Origin: Rhinopomastus cyanomelas
Lineage: Eukaryota > Chordata > Aves > Bucerotiformes > Rhinopomastidae
Assembly (NCBI GenBank): GCA_013400115.1
Contig: VXBP01004577.1
Location: forward strand, 992,001-1,056,000
Reading direction: 5' to 3'
DNA length: 64,000 nt
The notes beneath the pieces were generated by a model. That model was not told where the DNA came from and did not search any database. It worked only from the letters and a program-made list of their open reading frames with translations. The translations under genes were made by a program, and so were the position numbers. Within the stretch, counting starts at the first letter, position 1. Every line of letters starts with the position of its first letter. Positions 1 to 12,252 of the stretch are shown here, in pieces.

Positions 1-3000
1 CACTCAACATCTCCCACACAGACAGGGCAGCCCGTGGTAAAAGCTGTGAAGCCCTCGCTGTTATCGCCGGCTCAGACCCGCTCTGCTTTTGTTCATTTTT
101 CACTGACAGGGAAGTGTTTCAAAGCATCTTCCTCTTTTGTACTACCATTTCTACACAATTCAGGGTTCAGACAGTAGTCCAGATACTGTCACGTCTGCAT
201 TACACGTAATTTATTTTATGTAGGGACTCATCATTAAGACAATAATTTAGTGTCATTCACTGTAATTTAAATTACTGCAACAGAAATCTTTTCCATTGAG
301 TCTGAAGGCAGAGCTCAGACAGAACACTTCCAATAATGGGTCTGCTCTTGTCTAAAGGCCTTTTTACATTAGGAGTGAAGCTGAAACAGATTCGGCCAAA
401 AGGCAGCTCTCCCCTCAGGAGTGAGCAGGCCCAGCCAGTCTAAGAGGTCTAGGGGCTAGCTGCTTCTCTCTAGTGACTAGAAAAGGAGCTACAGAGACTC
501 AGTAACTGCCATGGGACCTTCAAGCAGCAAGAATATCCTGAAAGACATATCAAGGCATTCTTAAAGAGAATTTTGTAAGAAGCCAAGGATGCTAAATTCA
601 GAAATCTTTCTTAAAAATACTTTATCCTTTCTAAAAATGTTGCAGTGAGTAACTCATAGAGACTAGATCAGATCAGACAGAACTGAAAGTAAAGAGCTCT
701 GTAAACTAATGTCTTCTTGCTCACTCTGTCTGCGCAAGGCAGTTTCTTGCTTCTAGGGTTTGGTTTCAGCACCTTTCTGCATGGTACCAAATGCTGACAT
801 CCTTGGTAGAACCCAGGAGACCTTGATTTTTGCCACCACTGACACCTGTCTGCCTGCTTTCTGCTTCTCCTGGCTCCTTGTTCTTTCCCACAGTACTCCC
901 ATAGTCTGCATCATCCAGCCCTCTCTGACCAACAGAGAACAAGGATGAGGAGACCTCTCTTCCTACAGTTAAGTTTAATTTCTCCACGCACAGCTTTTAC
1001 AAAGGGACCCAACGTGTAAACAGAACAAACACAGCAAAACTGTATTTGCTATCACACTTGAAGCATTTAACCCTCTGGTGTTCAAGGCCAAAAGAGAGAA
1101 GCCTTAGCTGAAGCATTCTAATGATTATTCATGCCATCCTCCACTAACACTAAAGGAATTCTGGTAACCTGTAATTTAACCAAACACTATGCAAATGTGA
1201 GGCTTGGTGTCTGGGTGGTGGTGTGTTTTGTTTGTTTTTTTTAAAGTAAAGATGTGATCAAAAATAATACGTACAGACAGCAGAGTGATGTTCAATATTA
1301 GGATGTGAAAGGCATCGTATTCACGTGCTATTTAGTGACACAGAGGAATGGTAAAACTCGAGAATTTATTTTTTTGGCTTTTACTTTACTCCAGAAGAGT
1401 TACTCAGAACCAGCTTTTTGTATGTGCAGTATTCTTCAGCAAGCTGGGACATAACAAGTTCACCAGTTGTTTAGAAGATGTGGACTGTGCAAACTGCAAT
1501 GTAATATGAGATACTCGCTACGCAGAGAAATTGCAAGTATTTACTAAAACTTTGAAGCATGAAATGATGGTTGTAGCCACACATCTTTGATCTTGAGAAA
1601 ATAGGATGTAATTCAAGAGTGAAAAATTGCTATAAATGGGAAGTAAAGAGGGACACATAAGAAATGGAGAAATCAAGGCCGATTCAGACATGTAATGGAT
1701 CAAAATACCCAGTGTTGGTCTGAATGGAGCAATTATAAGCAAATATGAAAAATTACCCATGCTGAGAAATATGAAAAATCAATTTTCATTTGGAAATACC
1801 TGATAATATTTAGACAAATGGAAACACTCTTCCCCCCAAAAAACCCTGAATGAACTAGCTATTTTTCACCATGCTAATTTCCTGTAAGATTATTGTTTTA
1901 TAGTCAAACTTCCATATCAAATAAATGTGTACATCTTCTTCCTTATTCTTATTCTAATTTACATTATATATTCCATTATACAGAAAAACTTCCATCAAAA
2001 GCTTTTCTTCAAAAACCCCAAAAGTGCCTTTATTCCCTTATATGGAAACATATCTGGGTTTAGGAACTGCTGTGTTGACCAAGGTCATACCAAAAACATG
2101 TCAGTGGAAAATCCTGACTAAATCTCTGCATACCCCAAGGTCCTCTATGTCACATAAAAGAGAAGAAACCTACACAGAGATGTCTCTAGTCTATCTCAGG
2201 TTGGCTCATCTCTTTGAAAGCAAACACGAGACAACTGGGTCCTATTTGAAGACGTTTCCACAGACTCCTGTGGGATTCACTCCAGCCAGTGCTTGTTACT
2301 CAGAGACATCACAGAAAAATGCATTTCACTGAATTTCAATTTTTACACTCTTGCCACAACTATCACAGCAATAAGAACAACTCCAGTTTCCACACTCCCG
2401 CTCGTTCCTTCATATTGTATTAGTTTTTAAAGACAAATTCTTCATTTGAATGGTGCTCAGCAACTGAAGTACCAACAGTTTTCATACTATGAAATTGCCT
2501 GCTAACTTCAGACACACTAGTCTAAGTCACTTCCACCACGCAAGGTCCCAAAAGAAGACTGTGTGATCAGTGTCTCGCCAGGCTTTGAGCCTTCCTGCAG
2601 GCTCAGAGGCTGCAGATTTTCTCAGCCAAACAAAATCATCCACATCAAGAATAAGCATTAGCTGCTTTGAGATACTGATAGCAGCTCCTCTCTCCCTCTT
2701 CCACGCACTGATTGTGCTCAAAGAGTCACAACACCAATAACTGTGAAGGAAAAGACATCAAGCTAATGGAGAAAAGAAAAATGCTTTACTGCCCGCCATC
2801 AGGACTCTTAAAAGGCAATGGAAAGCTCAGCAAGAGGTAAGGACAGAACTACCTGCCTTGCTCTCAGCTTCTTCCTTCCATGCACAGCCTCCTCTGGCAC
2901 AAACAGCACTCCAAAGCAGCAGTCTGTGTCTCGATGCAGAAAAGGAGCAGGGTCTTGTGAAGTGTCTCATAGTGCTGCCTATGTGGGGTTACAGCCCATT

Positions 3001-3880
3001 CTCACTGCAAGAACCATCCCTTGCCCAGAACACATTACAGACTGGCATACCTGGGACTGAAGTAAAGGCATTGCATCCCTGAACAAAGATTATCTAGATA
3101 AACAGAGTTTTAAAAATATGGGCCAATTTCCCTAGAAAACAGAATGCATAAAACAGAGGTCTTAAAATCTTAATTAACGAGTCACAAGTAAATACACTGT
3201 CAAGCCACTGCAAAATTTGAGACAAGTGCCTGAACTCATTGCTATGGTTGTGCTGATCCCAGAAGCTAACACTATACTTCTGGCTGTTTTGCCTCAATTT
3301 TTCACAAATAGCAATACCTAGCTCTTTGCACAGTGGTTACTCCTGTTTTGTAGCAAACATTATAACCTAGAATTACACTGTTAGTGTCTTAACTCCCCAG
3401 CAGAAAAAACCCCTCCCTTTTCCAACTGGGCCTGCTGAGACTGATACAGCTTTAGATATAAGTATACTTCCCAGATAAGACAGTATATAACAGAGCAGAG
3501 AACTTCTTACTAAAAAAGTATGCATTTTAAAAAATATGCAATTCAGTGAATTACACGTTAGATGCAATATCAAAAATACAATATGATCAGAAACTCTTCC
3601 ATGTAGGTCTGTGAAGGATCCAAGCCTATTAGCCACACAAGAGTTGGGCATGAATTATATTAATTTGTCTCTTTCTGAAAAATATGTTAATTGTGCTGTC
3701 ACTGTCCATTTATAAATTTGTGAGAAAAATATATACATATTTAATGAACACTAGGGCTCACTCTGTGATCAGTTAGCATTTGCAAGCATATGGTTTGCTA
3801 AGCTTTTCTCTCCAAACACCAGATGCAGCAGTGCAACAGCATAGCAGACTCATTCCAGGTCAGGTGTAGCAGTGCAGATC

Positions 3881-4490
3881 ATAGGAACATAGGATGTTAG
3901 GGGTTGGAAGGGACCCAAGAGATCATCGAGTCCAACCCCCCTGCCGGAGCAGGACAAAACTATCTAACACAGATCACAGAGGAACGCATCCAGGCGGCCT
4001 TGAAAGTCCCCAGAGAAGGAGACTCCACGACCCCCCTGGGGAGTCTGTTCCAGTGCTCTGTGACCCTCACAGTAAAGAAGTTCCCCCTTGTGTTGAGGCT
4101 GAACCTCCTCTGCTGCNNNNNNNNNNNNNNNNNNNNNNNNNNNNNNNNNNNNNNNNNNNNNNNNNNNNNNNNNNNNNNNNNNNNNNNNNNNNNNNNNNNN
4201 NNNNNNNNNNNNNNNNNNNNNNNNNNNNNNNNNNNNNNNNNNNNNNNNNNNNNNNNNNNNNNNNNNNNNNNNNNNNNNNNNNNNNNNNNNNNNNNNNNNN
4301 NNNNNNNNNNNNNNNNNNNNNAGACACTCTGTGCCCTCATCAATGTCATTGATGAAGATGTTGAACAAGACCGGCCCCAGCACCGATCCCTGGGGGACAC
4401 CACTAATCACAGCTCTCCAGCTGGACCTGGCACCATTGATCACCACCCTCTGAACTGCAACCAGTTCCTAACCCACCTCAGTGTCTGCTC
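3881..4490 (-). mobile_element. CR1 LINE fragment with RT motif, interrupted by N gap
   Basis: This minus-oriented CR1 starts with the 3' end (cataggaacatagg...ggttggaagggaccc) at the left. It then shows the C-terminal ORF2 frame (TEHWNRLP, VVESPSL). Beyond the gap it carries the reverse transcriptase segment GVPQGSVLGPVLFNIF. The 205 Ns at 4117-4321 replace the part that should hold the catalytic FADD box. Compared with the copy at 37241-38100, the piece between the two visible ends should be longer than 205 bases, so the gap length may be only an estimate or the copy may have a deletion. Confidence 0.9.
4117..4321. other. Assembly gap (205 N)
   Basis: A run of 205 undetermined bases inside a CR1 copy. 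This is typical of a short-read assembly that could not cross an interspersed repeat. Confidence 1.
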
Positions 4491-4589
4491 AGATGTATCA
4501 TTCAGCATTCTTCACTTCACCAGAGCTACACTTTCTTCTTTGGGCCTAAGTGAATTTTTATCCCTAACTGGCCACCTCTGACCACACCA

Positions 4590-4960
4590 CTCTTCTCTTG
4601 GGCCCCTGCGCTGGCTTCCTACTCTAAATCACATCAGATATAAGCTACTTGTTTTTGCTATCAGAACCCATCATAGTCCCAATACCTTTCCCTAAGAGGC
4701 AACAGACCTACTCCTGTTCTCAATCAACTCACACTGCTGGCATCCATCACTAGCTGTAGGCATGTTTTCTCTTCCACTTGAAAGATCAGCCAAAACAAAC
4801 AGAGAACCACACCACGATCCTCCTTCAAATCTCCCTTAATAACCCTCCTGTGCCACAGTGCTGACAAATGCTTGCAGCTGCTTGAGATCACAACTGACTT
4901 CTATTATCCCCCCTTTGTTCTCCATTTTCAAATCCATTTGTTCTGTTTGGCTTAAAGCTT
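4590..4960 (+). repeat. Possible ancient non-CR1 LINE remnant (L2/Rex-like C-terminus)
   Basis: On the plus strand a degenerate frame near 4606 reads PLRWLPTLNHIRYKLLVF. This resembles the L.WLP...RI.FK.L.L segment found near the C-terminus of L2, Rex and related LINE polyproteins. Stops follow soon after and the rest is not alignable by eye. If real, it is a very old insertion directly beside the CR1 at 3881-4490. Confidence 0.25.
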
Positions 4961-5782
4961 GGATGTAAGCTCCCTGCTACGAAGGCTCACGTCTAAGATT
5001 GGAAAGGAGTCATTGATACTCTGCATGTTGTGCTGGGCTTTCCATCTCTGGGTAAGCTCAAGAACGGTACTTCTTCTAAAGGATCTGCACAAAACCAGAA
5101 AGGACTTACAACAGGGCATCTCACCTTGTTATATACTCAGGATATGGAAGTGACTTACCAGACAGTTGCAACTGCCATTATAATTGGCAATTAAACGAGA
5201 ACTATACTGGTTTGCTACCCTATGGTTCTCACACAGCAACAGAAGTTCTCTCACAGTTCTTACTGTATTAAAAGCATTTTTTGAGATGTGCAACTGCTTC
5301 CAGGCAAGTAACTAGACACTGTCTAGCAGCCACGGGCTGCCATTACCATGGTACAGTACACTGGCAGTTTGGCATAATGGACCTTTATTCCTTTTTTCCG
5401 TATGGGGCTAGAGTGTCCTGATTCAGATTAAATGGAATCCACACCACAGGGTTGTACTTTGCTTGTGCTAGTGAAAACAGGTCCATGTAAACTGTTATAT
5501 TACAATTTTCTATGTTCCAGAATTCAGAGTCCTGACAGCTTCTATTTACTGGGTTTAATGGTTGTGTTCTCTCTGAAAAAAGCAACACAAATAGAAGCAT
5601 CCCAAAGACTAGAAAAGATAATTTAGATATTTGTATATTCAAAGTTTTTTTCTTTCATGTTAACTTTAAAAGATCAAAGTTAAATAACAAATTTTAACCT
5701 CTTCAGGCAAATTTTGAATTAGCAACCATGGCTGCCAACTAGATCACAATAATCCATTGTAATCTTTCTGTAATTCTTATGA

Positions 5783-5801
5783 GTAACCAGTGTCTGGTTA
5801 C
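5783..5801. repeat. Short perfect hairpin
   Basis: Eight-base arms GTAACCAG and CTGGTTAC flank a TGT loop. It lies in intronic AT-rich DNA and may be chance; function unknown. Confidence 0.5.
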
Positions 5802-6043
5802 CATGTTTAATTAGCATCAAGAAACATCCAGAAAAGTGAACTCAAAAGTATACCACTTTGCCTGCAAATGAGACACATTACCAATTCATTTATTGCTCTT
5901 TCTTTCTAAGTTATAAACTTGAGGGAATGGAAAAGGATAAGATGGCACTTCTTTAGAGAAGTAGGTTCCAAGAACGAGCTATTTTACACTTTCACACGAT
6001 TTCTCTGAAGAAGATAAGAAAAAATTCTACAGAAGAACGAAGA

Positions 6044-6313
6044 TCAGGATGAGGGGCAATGGTTGTAAGCTGGAACACAGGAGGTTCCACATAAATATGA
6101 GAAGGAACCTCTTCACAGTGAGGGTGACAGAGCACTGGAACAGGCTGCCCAGGGTGGTTGTGGAGTCTCCTTCACTGGAGACATTTAAAACCTGCCTGGA
6201 TGTGTTCCTGTGTGACTTGGTCTGGGTGATCCTGCTGTGTCAGGGGGATTGGACTGGACTGGACGGTCTTTTGAGGTCCCTTCCAATCCCTAATGATTCT
6301 ATGATTCTGTGAT
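6044..6313 (+). mobile_element. CR1 LINE 3' fragment
   Basis: A 5'-truncated CR1 in plus orientation. The ORF2 C-terminus is open (GNGCKLEHRRFH, VRVTEHWNRLP, FLCDLV), followed by the conserved 3' UTR (ggtcccttccaatccctaatg) and the tail gattctatgattctgtgatt. A local doubling (ggactggactggac) is present in the 3' UTR. Confidence 0.95.
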
Positions 6314-8017
6314 TAATCAAGTTCATTTCACTCTGTGTTGTGCATAACGAGCACCAGAATAGATTGCACTAGCAACCTGAATATTCTTTGTGCAGGTATT
6401 CTTAATATCTGGTCAGAAAACAAACTGTGCAGTCCACTGCAAGTTGGAACATATTTGTCCTTTTCAAACAAATGGGATTCTAAATTTCTTACCACACACT
6501 GGAAAATATTTCTATTTGGAAGTGTTTTCATAATGTTGAAAATACTATATTCTAGTACATGGGATAAGGTATGTAGTTATAAGTATATAATAATGACACA
6601 GAAGTTAAAAAACTGCATGCTGTAAGAGGAGTGTGTGTAGCATGAGAGTATCAGCATCAGGTCTACTGTGTCCATGAATAGATAATAGTCCAAGTGACAC
6701 AGCAACAGTTGCTGGAGTTTGTGAAGGAAATGCACCGCAAAAACTGGACAGACCCTTCCCAAATAGTGCCACCACTGGAGACAGAATGCTGAGCTACATG
6801 GACCATTGCTATTACCCAGCAGGGCACTGTAAACGTTCTTGAAATGTTCATGTACACACTAGCAAAAGCAAACTCCAAAAAAGGAAGCTTTGAAATTCAG
6901 CACAAAGGGATTTATTTCTGTAACTTTCAGGCAATTTCTGCCACCTCTCCAGAAATGGACATAAACCTCCCAGAAAAAGGGAGAGGTCTCTACAGAATGC
7001 TTTGGTATTAGAAAACTGTACTTTCAGGTGGCAAGTCACTCCATCTACTTTTTCCCCTACCACACTACATTTTGAATCACAAAACCAAAATTTCTCTTTT
7101 GCTATAAAAATGGAAGTCACCTCTATTTTCTAAGCAGAAAAAATATACTGAGAATGATAAAATACAGTAGCTTACTTAAGTGACTCACAAACACAAATCC
7201 TTCTTATATATTGCATAACTATGAGTCTTTTGAAAATGGAGATGATGCTTAAAGTTCTACCTGATCCGTATAGGCAATGAACTACAGAAAAATGTTGTAT
7301 AATGATTCTTGGCTTACAGTAGCAATAAATGCTGTGTAAGTCCTACCATTTACCTTGCTGTGCTATTTTCAGTCTTCACTCAGTTGCAACTAGGTTGTTC
7401 TTTGCACCAGACCTCAGGGAAGAGCTGTGCTACTTGTTCTCCCCACCTGCCCTGGACCTATATGCTCATCTGTAGTGCCTGATGCAATTTACTTTTCTGC
7501 TCCATCTTCCACCAGCTTATTTCCATCTTGGATCAACTCCCTTCTGAACAAACATCCAGAGCAGAAAGAAATGGGCTATAGCACTATCTGCCTTAGCTGG
7601 GTCATCAAGCTGATGTCTGCTGACACAAAACTGCTAAGCTGATTCATCCCAAGTATGACTAAAATGGTTTCTTTCAAACAGAGCCTCAATAGGCAAATTT
7701 CTTCTGCCTGCATCTCTGGATACATGTGACAAGGCTCAATACAGCTGCAAAGAATCCTTTCTCCACAAACATGATCCACGCAGGGGTAGACACTCAGCCT
7801 GAGTACAGAAATAAAGGCATTTCTGACCTGACAGCCAAGAGTACTGCTTATTCCTGTTCAGGTGTATTCCTGTTTCACTCTCATTCCTGTAAGTGGTTTC
7901 CTTAAAAATGCTGAACTGAGAAAGTTAGATGACTCTATTACCAAAAAATGCTAGTGAGGCTAAAAGCTCACATATTACATTGTTAAGATTCATATTCTAT
8001 TCTAGTCTCTGAGGTTA

Positions 8018-8103
8018 TTTGGTCTAGGTGATCCTGCTGTGGCAGGGGGATTGGACTAGATAATCTTTTGAGGTCCCTTCCAATCCCTAATGATTCTATG
8101 ATT
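8018..8103 (+). mobile_element. CR1 3' tail fragment
   Basis: Starts at ttggtctaggtgatcctgct and ends with ccctaatgattctatgattt. It contains only the 3' UTR of the common subfamily and abuts directly onto a different, older CR1. Confidence 0.92.
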
Positions 8104-8368
8104 TAGTCTAGAGAAGAGGAGGCTGAGAGGAGACCTTATTGCTCTCTACAACTACCTACAAGGAGGTTGTAGCAACGCTGGTGCTGGTCCCTTCTCCCAA
8201 ATTACCAATGATAGGATGAGGCAAAATGGCCTCAAATACATCAGAGGAGGTTTAGATTGAATCTTAGGCAGAAGTTCTTTACTGAGAGAGTGGTTGGGCA
8301 GTGGAACAGGCTGCCCAGAAAGGTGACAGAGTCACCATCCCTGGAGGTGTTTAAAAAAAATGAGTAGA
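8104..8368 (+). mobile_element. Older CR1, left part, interrupted by a younger CR1
   Basis: This plus-oriented CR1 of another subfamily begins at agtctagagaagaggaggctg. It covers the ORF2 C-terminus with stops and ends near ggtgtttaaaaaaaatgag. It resumes at 8542 after the inserted minus-strand copy. Confidence 0.88.
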
Positions 8369-8536
8369 TCATAGAATCACGGAATCATTAGGGATTGGAA
8401 AGGACCCTGAAAGGTCATCTAGTCCAATCTCCCTGCCCCTAGACCAAGTCGCATAGGAACACATCCAACACATAGGTTTTAAATGTCCAGTGAAGGAGAC
8501 TCCACAACTCTCCTGGGCAGCCTGTTCCAGTGCTCT
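8369..8536 (-). mobile_element. CR1 fragment inserted into an older CR1
   Basis: A minus-oriented 3' fragment (atagaatcacggaatcattagg to cctgttccagtgctct). The pentamer gtaga occurs on both sides (8364-8368 and 8537-8541), consistent with a short target-site duplication, though five bases is weak evidence. Confidence 0.9.
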
Positions 8537-8541
8537 GTAGA

Positions 8542-8649
8542 CAGAGCACTTGAGGCCATGGTCTAGGCACTACGAAGATGTTGGGATTATGGCTGGACTT
8601 TATGATCCTGGTGGTCCTTTCCAGTCATGATGATTCTATGATTCTATTA
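8542..8649 (+). mobile_element. Older CR1, right part with tail
   Basis: Continues the copy at 8104-8368. It contains gaggccatggtctaggcac, the 3' UTR gtggtcctttccagtcatg and the tail atgattctatgattct. Confidence 0.85.
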
Positions 8650-9818
8650 TTTAGGTCCTTATGTGTTAAGATGAACACAACGTAGTAACTTTACATTTCT
8701 GCAGTGTACTAGAGTGTCACAAGCAGAAGTGTTCTGTATAAAGCTTTTTTCCCAAATAGACATTATGCATGGTTTTTAACTGATTAGACCTGCACGGAGG
8801 AGCTAAACCAAAGCATAAGATTGACTACACGCCTTGATACTTTACTGTGTCAAAAAAGTATTTGTTTATCAGACAAAAAACCACCAACAGCTCCTACAGT
8901 CTCAGAAGCAGCCCACAGCAGTGCAATTTCAAAATGCTTTACAATCAATTAGGCAATCTGCACACTAGCACAGAAACAGAGAAATACCACAAAGAAAATG
9001 AAAATCTTCAGTAGAAAATGAGAAATATGCTTTGAAATTGGAAAAAAAGATTTTCTATGAAGGCACGTGCCATTAGGCAATAAAGCAAAGAGACTCAGAA
9101 GAAATGTCATGTTCACTCAGGATTATTCTGCAAAAGATAATTTCCATCATTCTGAAGCAACCGATTTTGACTTCAATAGACATATAAATGGCCAGATGAC
9201 CCACACCAACAGGTCAGCTCCAAATTCCATTTAGCTGTAGATAAATACTTCTTGATAGTCATCTGATTTAATGATTTCTAGGCAGAGGACAATACTGTTG
9301 ATCTGAATTTGTGCACAGCCAGTGCCTCACTGTTAACTTAGAGTAAGCAACAAATGAAAGTGTTGATTTTATTTAATAATGGAATGTCCAATTATCTTGT
9401 CCAAGAACTTGAGAGCACAGGTTCAACAGGCACCAAATCATGTAAGACCAGATTTATTCTGGAAAACAGAGATTGAATGTGGAGCTGAGTATCTTACACA
9501 AAGCCTACAGTAATTTCATCATAAGCCCGTCCAAAGTCATTTCCAGATTCAGAATGGGTGGTAACTTATGAAGTTTAACATTATATGATACTTCCAGTTT
9601 TTGGAACTAAAATGTCTCAAGAACCCACTACAATATTGTTGAATAGTAGTTGAGCTAATCAGTCATTTTGGCCTCAAACTCACACTGCACTACCTTATCC
9701 TAGTTCAAATTTGATCAGCCTCTTTCCCCCCAAACCATTACATGATCAAGTGTAATATGAAACATCTACTGAAAACTAAGGGATATGTCAAAAAACTATA
9801 CATACTATATACATTTTT

Positions 9819-9846
9819 TATATATATATATATACCAAAAAAAAAA
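9819..9846. repeat. (TA)n microsatellite followed by oligo-A
   Basis: Eight TA units at 9819-9834, then a short spacer and an 11-base A run. Confidence 0.9.
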
Positions 9847-11003
9847 GGTGTAAGAACTGAACAGTGCAGTGCATAAAACCAGTACTGAAAACTGAATTAG
9901 AAGTTACCTGGCAACAGTCTTTCCTTGCAGACAACTGCATGTTTTAAAGACATGAGTATTTGTTTCCTTTAGTAAATAAATTATTTAATAACATCATCTA
10001 TGTATATGGATTCAAACACCATCCTGAATAATGTTATTGATAAACTACAGTGATGCCTCTAAACACATTACTAAACGCCGAGTTTTGACATCTATCCTAG
10101 CCCATTTCTGGTGGAATTTGAGAAACTTTCCCTCTAAAACCTTCTACCCACAGAGCCCAACTCAGAACACAAAAGCAGACCAACAAGCTCTGCTTTCAAC
10201 ATTCCACTGCTTCTGTAAGTTTTCCCCAGCAGCTGCAGCTTTGCAGCTGCCCTTCCAGTATTTGGGAACGTATCAGGCTAGATGCTGACTGCAAAGGGTC
10301 TTCCATTTCAGATGTTCACATAGAACTTCCAGGGATTATTTTAGAGCTTTTTTGAGAGGAGGAGATGAGAAAGATCTCCTTGGTATCAAACTCTGCAAAT
10401 CAAAATTTCAAGACAAGACTCCCCTCTTCACGGGAAGCAATAGTTTTGACATGAAACTGCTTTTTTTGTAAAGCAGCAGACAAACTGAAAGAAGAACCTA
10501 TTCCACCAGAGTTTTCTTTCATAGACACTTTCATTAATTGAAAAACTTCACTGCTGGGGTTTATTTTTACACTTCTGCATACCTATGTGTACACACACCA
10601 GCTAAAACCCACTTCTTTCATGGATCTACACGTGCAGCAACAGAAAGCATACAAGACTTTTCCACACACTCCCCACTAGCCCTTGCACATATGCATCTTG
10701 ATATACACTGAGTAAATATTGAACTTATACTTCACATCAAGAAAAACAAATCCACGTGAAATAGAAAAGTTTTAATATAAACACTTGTTTCCTCACAGTC
10801 TGTTCCATTCTGGCTGTTTGGCATCCATCCCTTCCAGGCCAGAAGTTTCACAGGTGGAGTTTCAAATGCCCAGCAGACACCACAGAAGCTATATTTTCAA
10901 AGCACAAACAGCTGATATCTTCTGATGTCAATCTAACCTAATCATTTATTACAATTCCCAGCACAAACTTGTCTTAAAAACATCCTCCCAATGGAAGCCA
11001 GAA

Positions 11004-11240
11004 GAATCACAAAACATCAGGCATTGGAAGGGACCTCAAAAGATTATCTAATCCAATTCCCCTACCACAGCAGGATCACCTAGACCAAGTCACACAGGAA
11101 CACATCCAGGCAGGTTTTAAACATCTCCAGAGAAGGAGACTCCACAACCGCCCTGGGCAGCCTGTTCCAGTGCTCTGTCACCCTCACTGGGAAGAAGTTC
11201 CTTCTCACATTCATACAGAACCTCCTATGTTCCAGGTTAC
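11004..11240 (-). mobile_element. CR1 LINE 3' fragment
   Basis: A minus-oriented CR1 of the common subfamily. It has an open ORF2 C-terminus (LEHRRFCMNVRRNFF, TEHWNRLP, FLCDLV) and lies in the MYO3A intron, in the same orientation as the gene. The 3' microsatellite is reduced to agaatcac. Confidence 0.95.
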
Positions 11241-12117
11241 ACAAGAATTTTGAAAAGCTCTTTGGCATGTTTTAGAGCTCGTTTCAAGGATTAGATACCA
11301 TTGTATCATTGAGATATTTGGCAGGAGACTTGTAGTCACTTAGCTGACAAATCATTAAGTAAAACCAGTTCTTCAACCTCAACTTATTAAACACTGATCA
11401 AACATCAGCAAGAGCCATGTTGTTACAAAAGGCACACCCTTCCTGTCAGAGACATTCTTCTTAATTTTCCTCTGGGGAAAGGAAGTTTTTGCAGAATCGA
11501 TTTTAGTGAGTCTATGAAAACAGTACCAGTTAAGGTCTTTGCTCCTACAGTAGTCAAAATTAAAGACTGAAACACACGAATTATAAGCTTTACCTTGGTC
11601 TGACTCTATTTGAGGAAATCTTGCTGCTTTCCACAGTATTTTGGCAAAAGCCTGGTTTTATATGCTTTTTTCTAATCTATCTCTGCATTTACTTGCACCA
11701 AAAAAACCCAGTAAAATAAACTGATTTCTACAATTTGATCTAGAACTAAAATCATCGTAGTGATTTAACCATTAGGCCATTATTAGCCATATTTAAAGAA
11801 ATGCTACTCGATAAAGATTCCCAAGACAAGCCTTTCACCAAACACAGATTTTAGGTAGCAGATCCTATGAAGTTCTATTAGAATTTACATTCTAATTCAG
11901 TCTGGCACAACACTGTCACTATAATATCAAAATAAGAATACTGAAGTCAGAGCAGATCATTAATTCATAACACTGAAAAGACTAAACAAAAGCATTTACC
12001 ACTTCATAAGCAACCACTCTAAAAACATCAAACAAATTACTTGCAGCTCATTCATTGAGTTTATACTCAACATAGGAATGCCAACTGTCTTAAAACTATG
12101 TTTTCTGAATTATTTAC

Positions 12118-12252
12118 CTCCAGAACTAGCCAAAGCTGGTCTCCATTTTTCACATCCTTCTTATAGTACATGCCGTAGAATTTGACTACATTGGGATGAT
12201 CAGAAAGAGCTTTCAAAATGTTGTACTCAGCTTCAATTTCTTCATCAATATC
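12118..12252 (-). CDS. MYO3A: MYO3A second coding exon, kinase alpha-C helix to hinge
   Basis: This 135-nt exon encodes 45 residues (57-101) of the MYO3A kinase domain and continues in phase 0 from the start-codon exon. It begins DIDEEIEAEYNIL, the alpha-C helix region that supplies the glutamate pairing with K50. It continues through HPNVVKFYGMYY and ends with LWLVLE at the kinase hinge. On the minus strand it is bounded by acceptor ctcactag and donor GAG|gtaaat, both canonical. Its short, internal, 3-divisible size fits the conserved MYO3 exon layout as I recall it. The following exon (expected to begin around LC.GGSV) is not found in the remaining 12 kb, so only about 101 residues of a protein of roughly 1,600 are in view. 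No damaging change is seen. Confidence 0.95.

Larger units (their letters stand above)
1..12117 (-). other. MYO3A: MYO3A intron after residue 101, 3' end outside the window
   Basis: The region after the donor at 12117 shows no further MYO3A exon on my reading, so this is probably a first large intron of at least 12.1 kb. It contains CR1 pieces at about 3881-4490 (with a 205-base N gap), 6044-6313, 8018-8649 (nested) and 11004-11240, and a possible old LINE remnant at 4590-4960. I see nothing recognisable at 1-3880, 4960-6043, 6314-8017 and 8650-11003 apart from a short hairpin at 5783-5801 and a (TA)n run at 9819-9834. A missed short exon cannot be excluded by eye. Confidence 0.7.

Noticed and set aside
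2527..2721. Possible missing MYO3A exon on the minus strand
   Set aside because: The translation (RGAAISISKQLMLILDVDDF) does not resemble the kinase segment expected after the hinge, and the splice sites do not fit.
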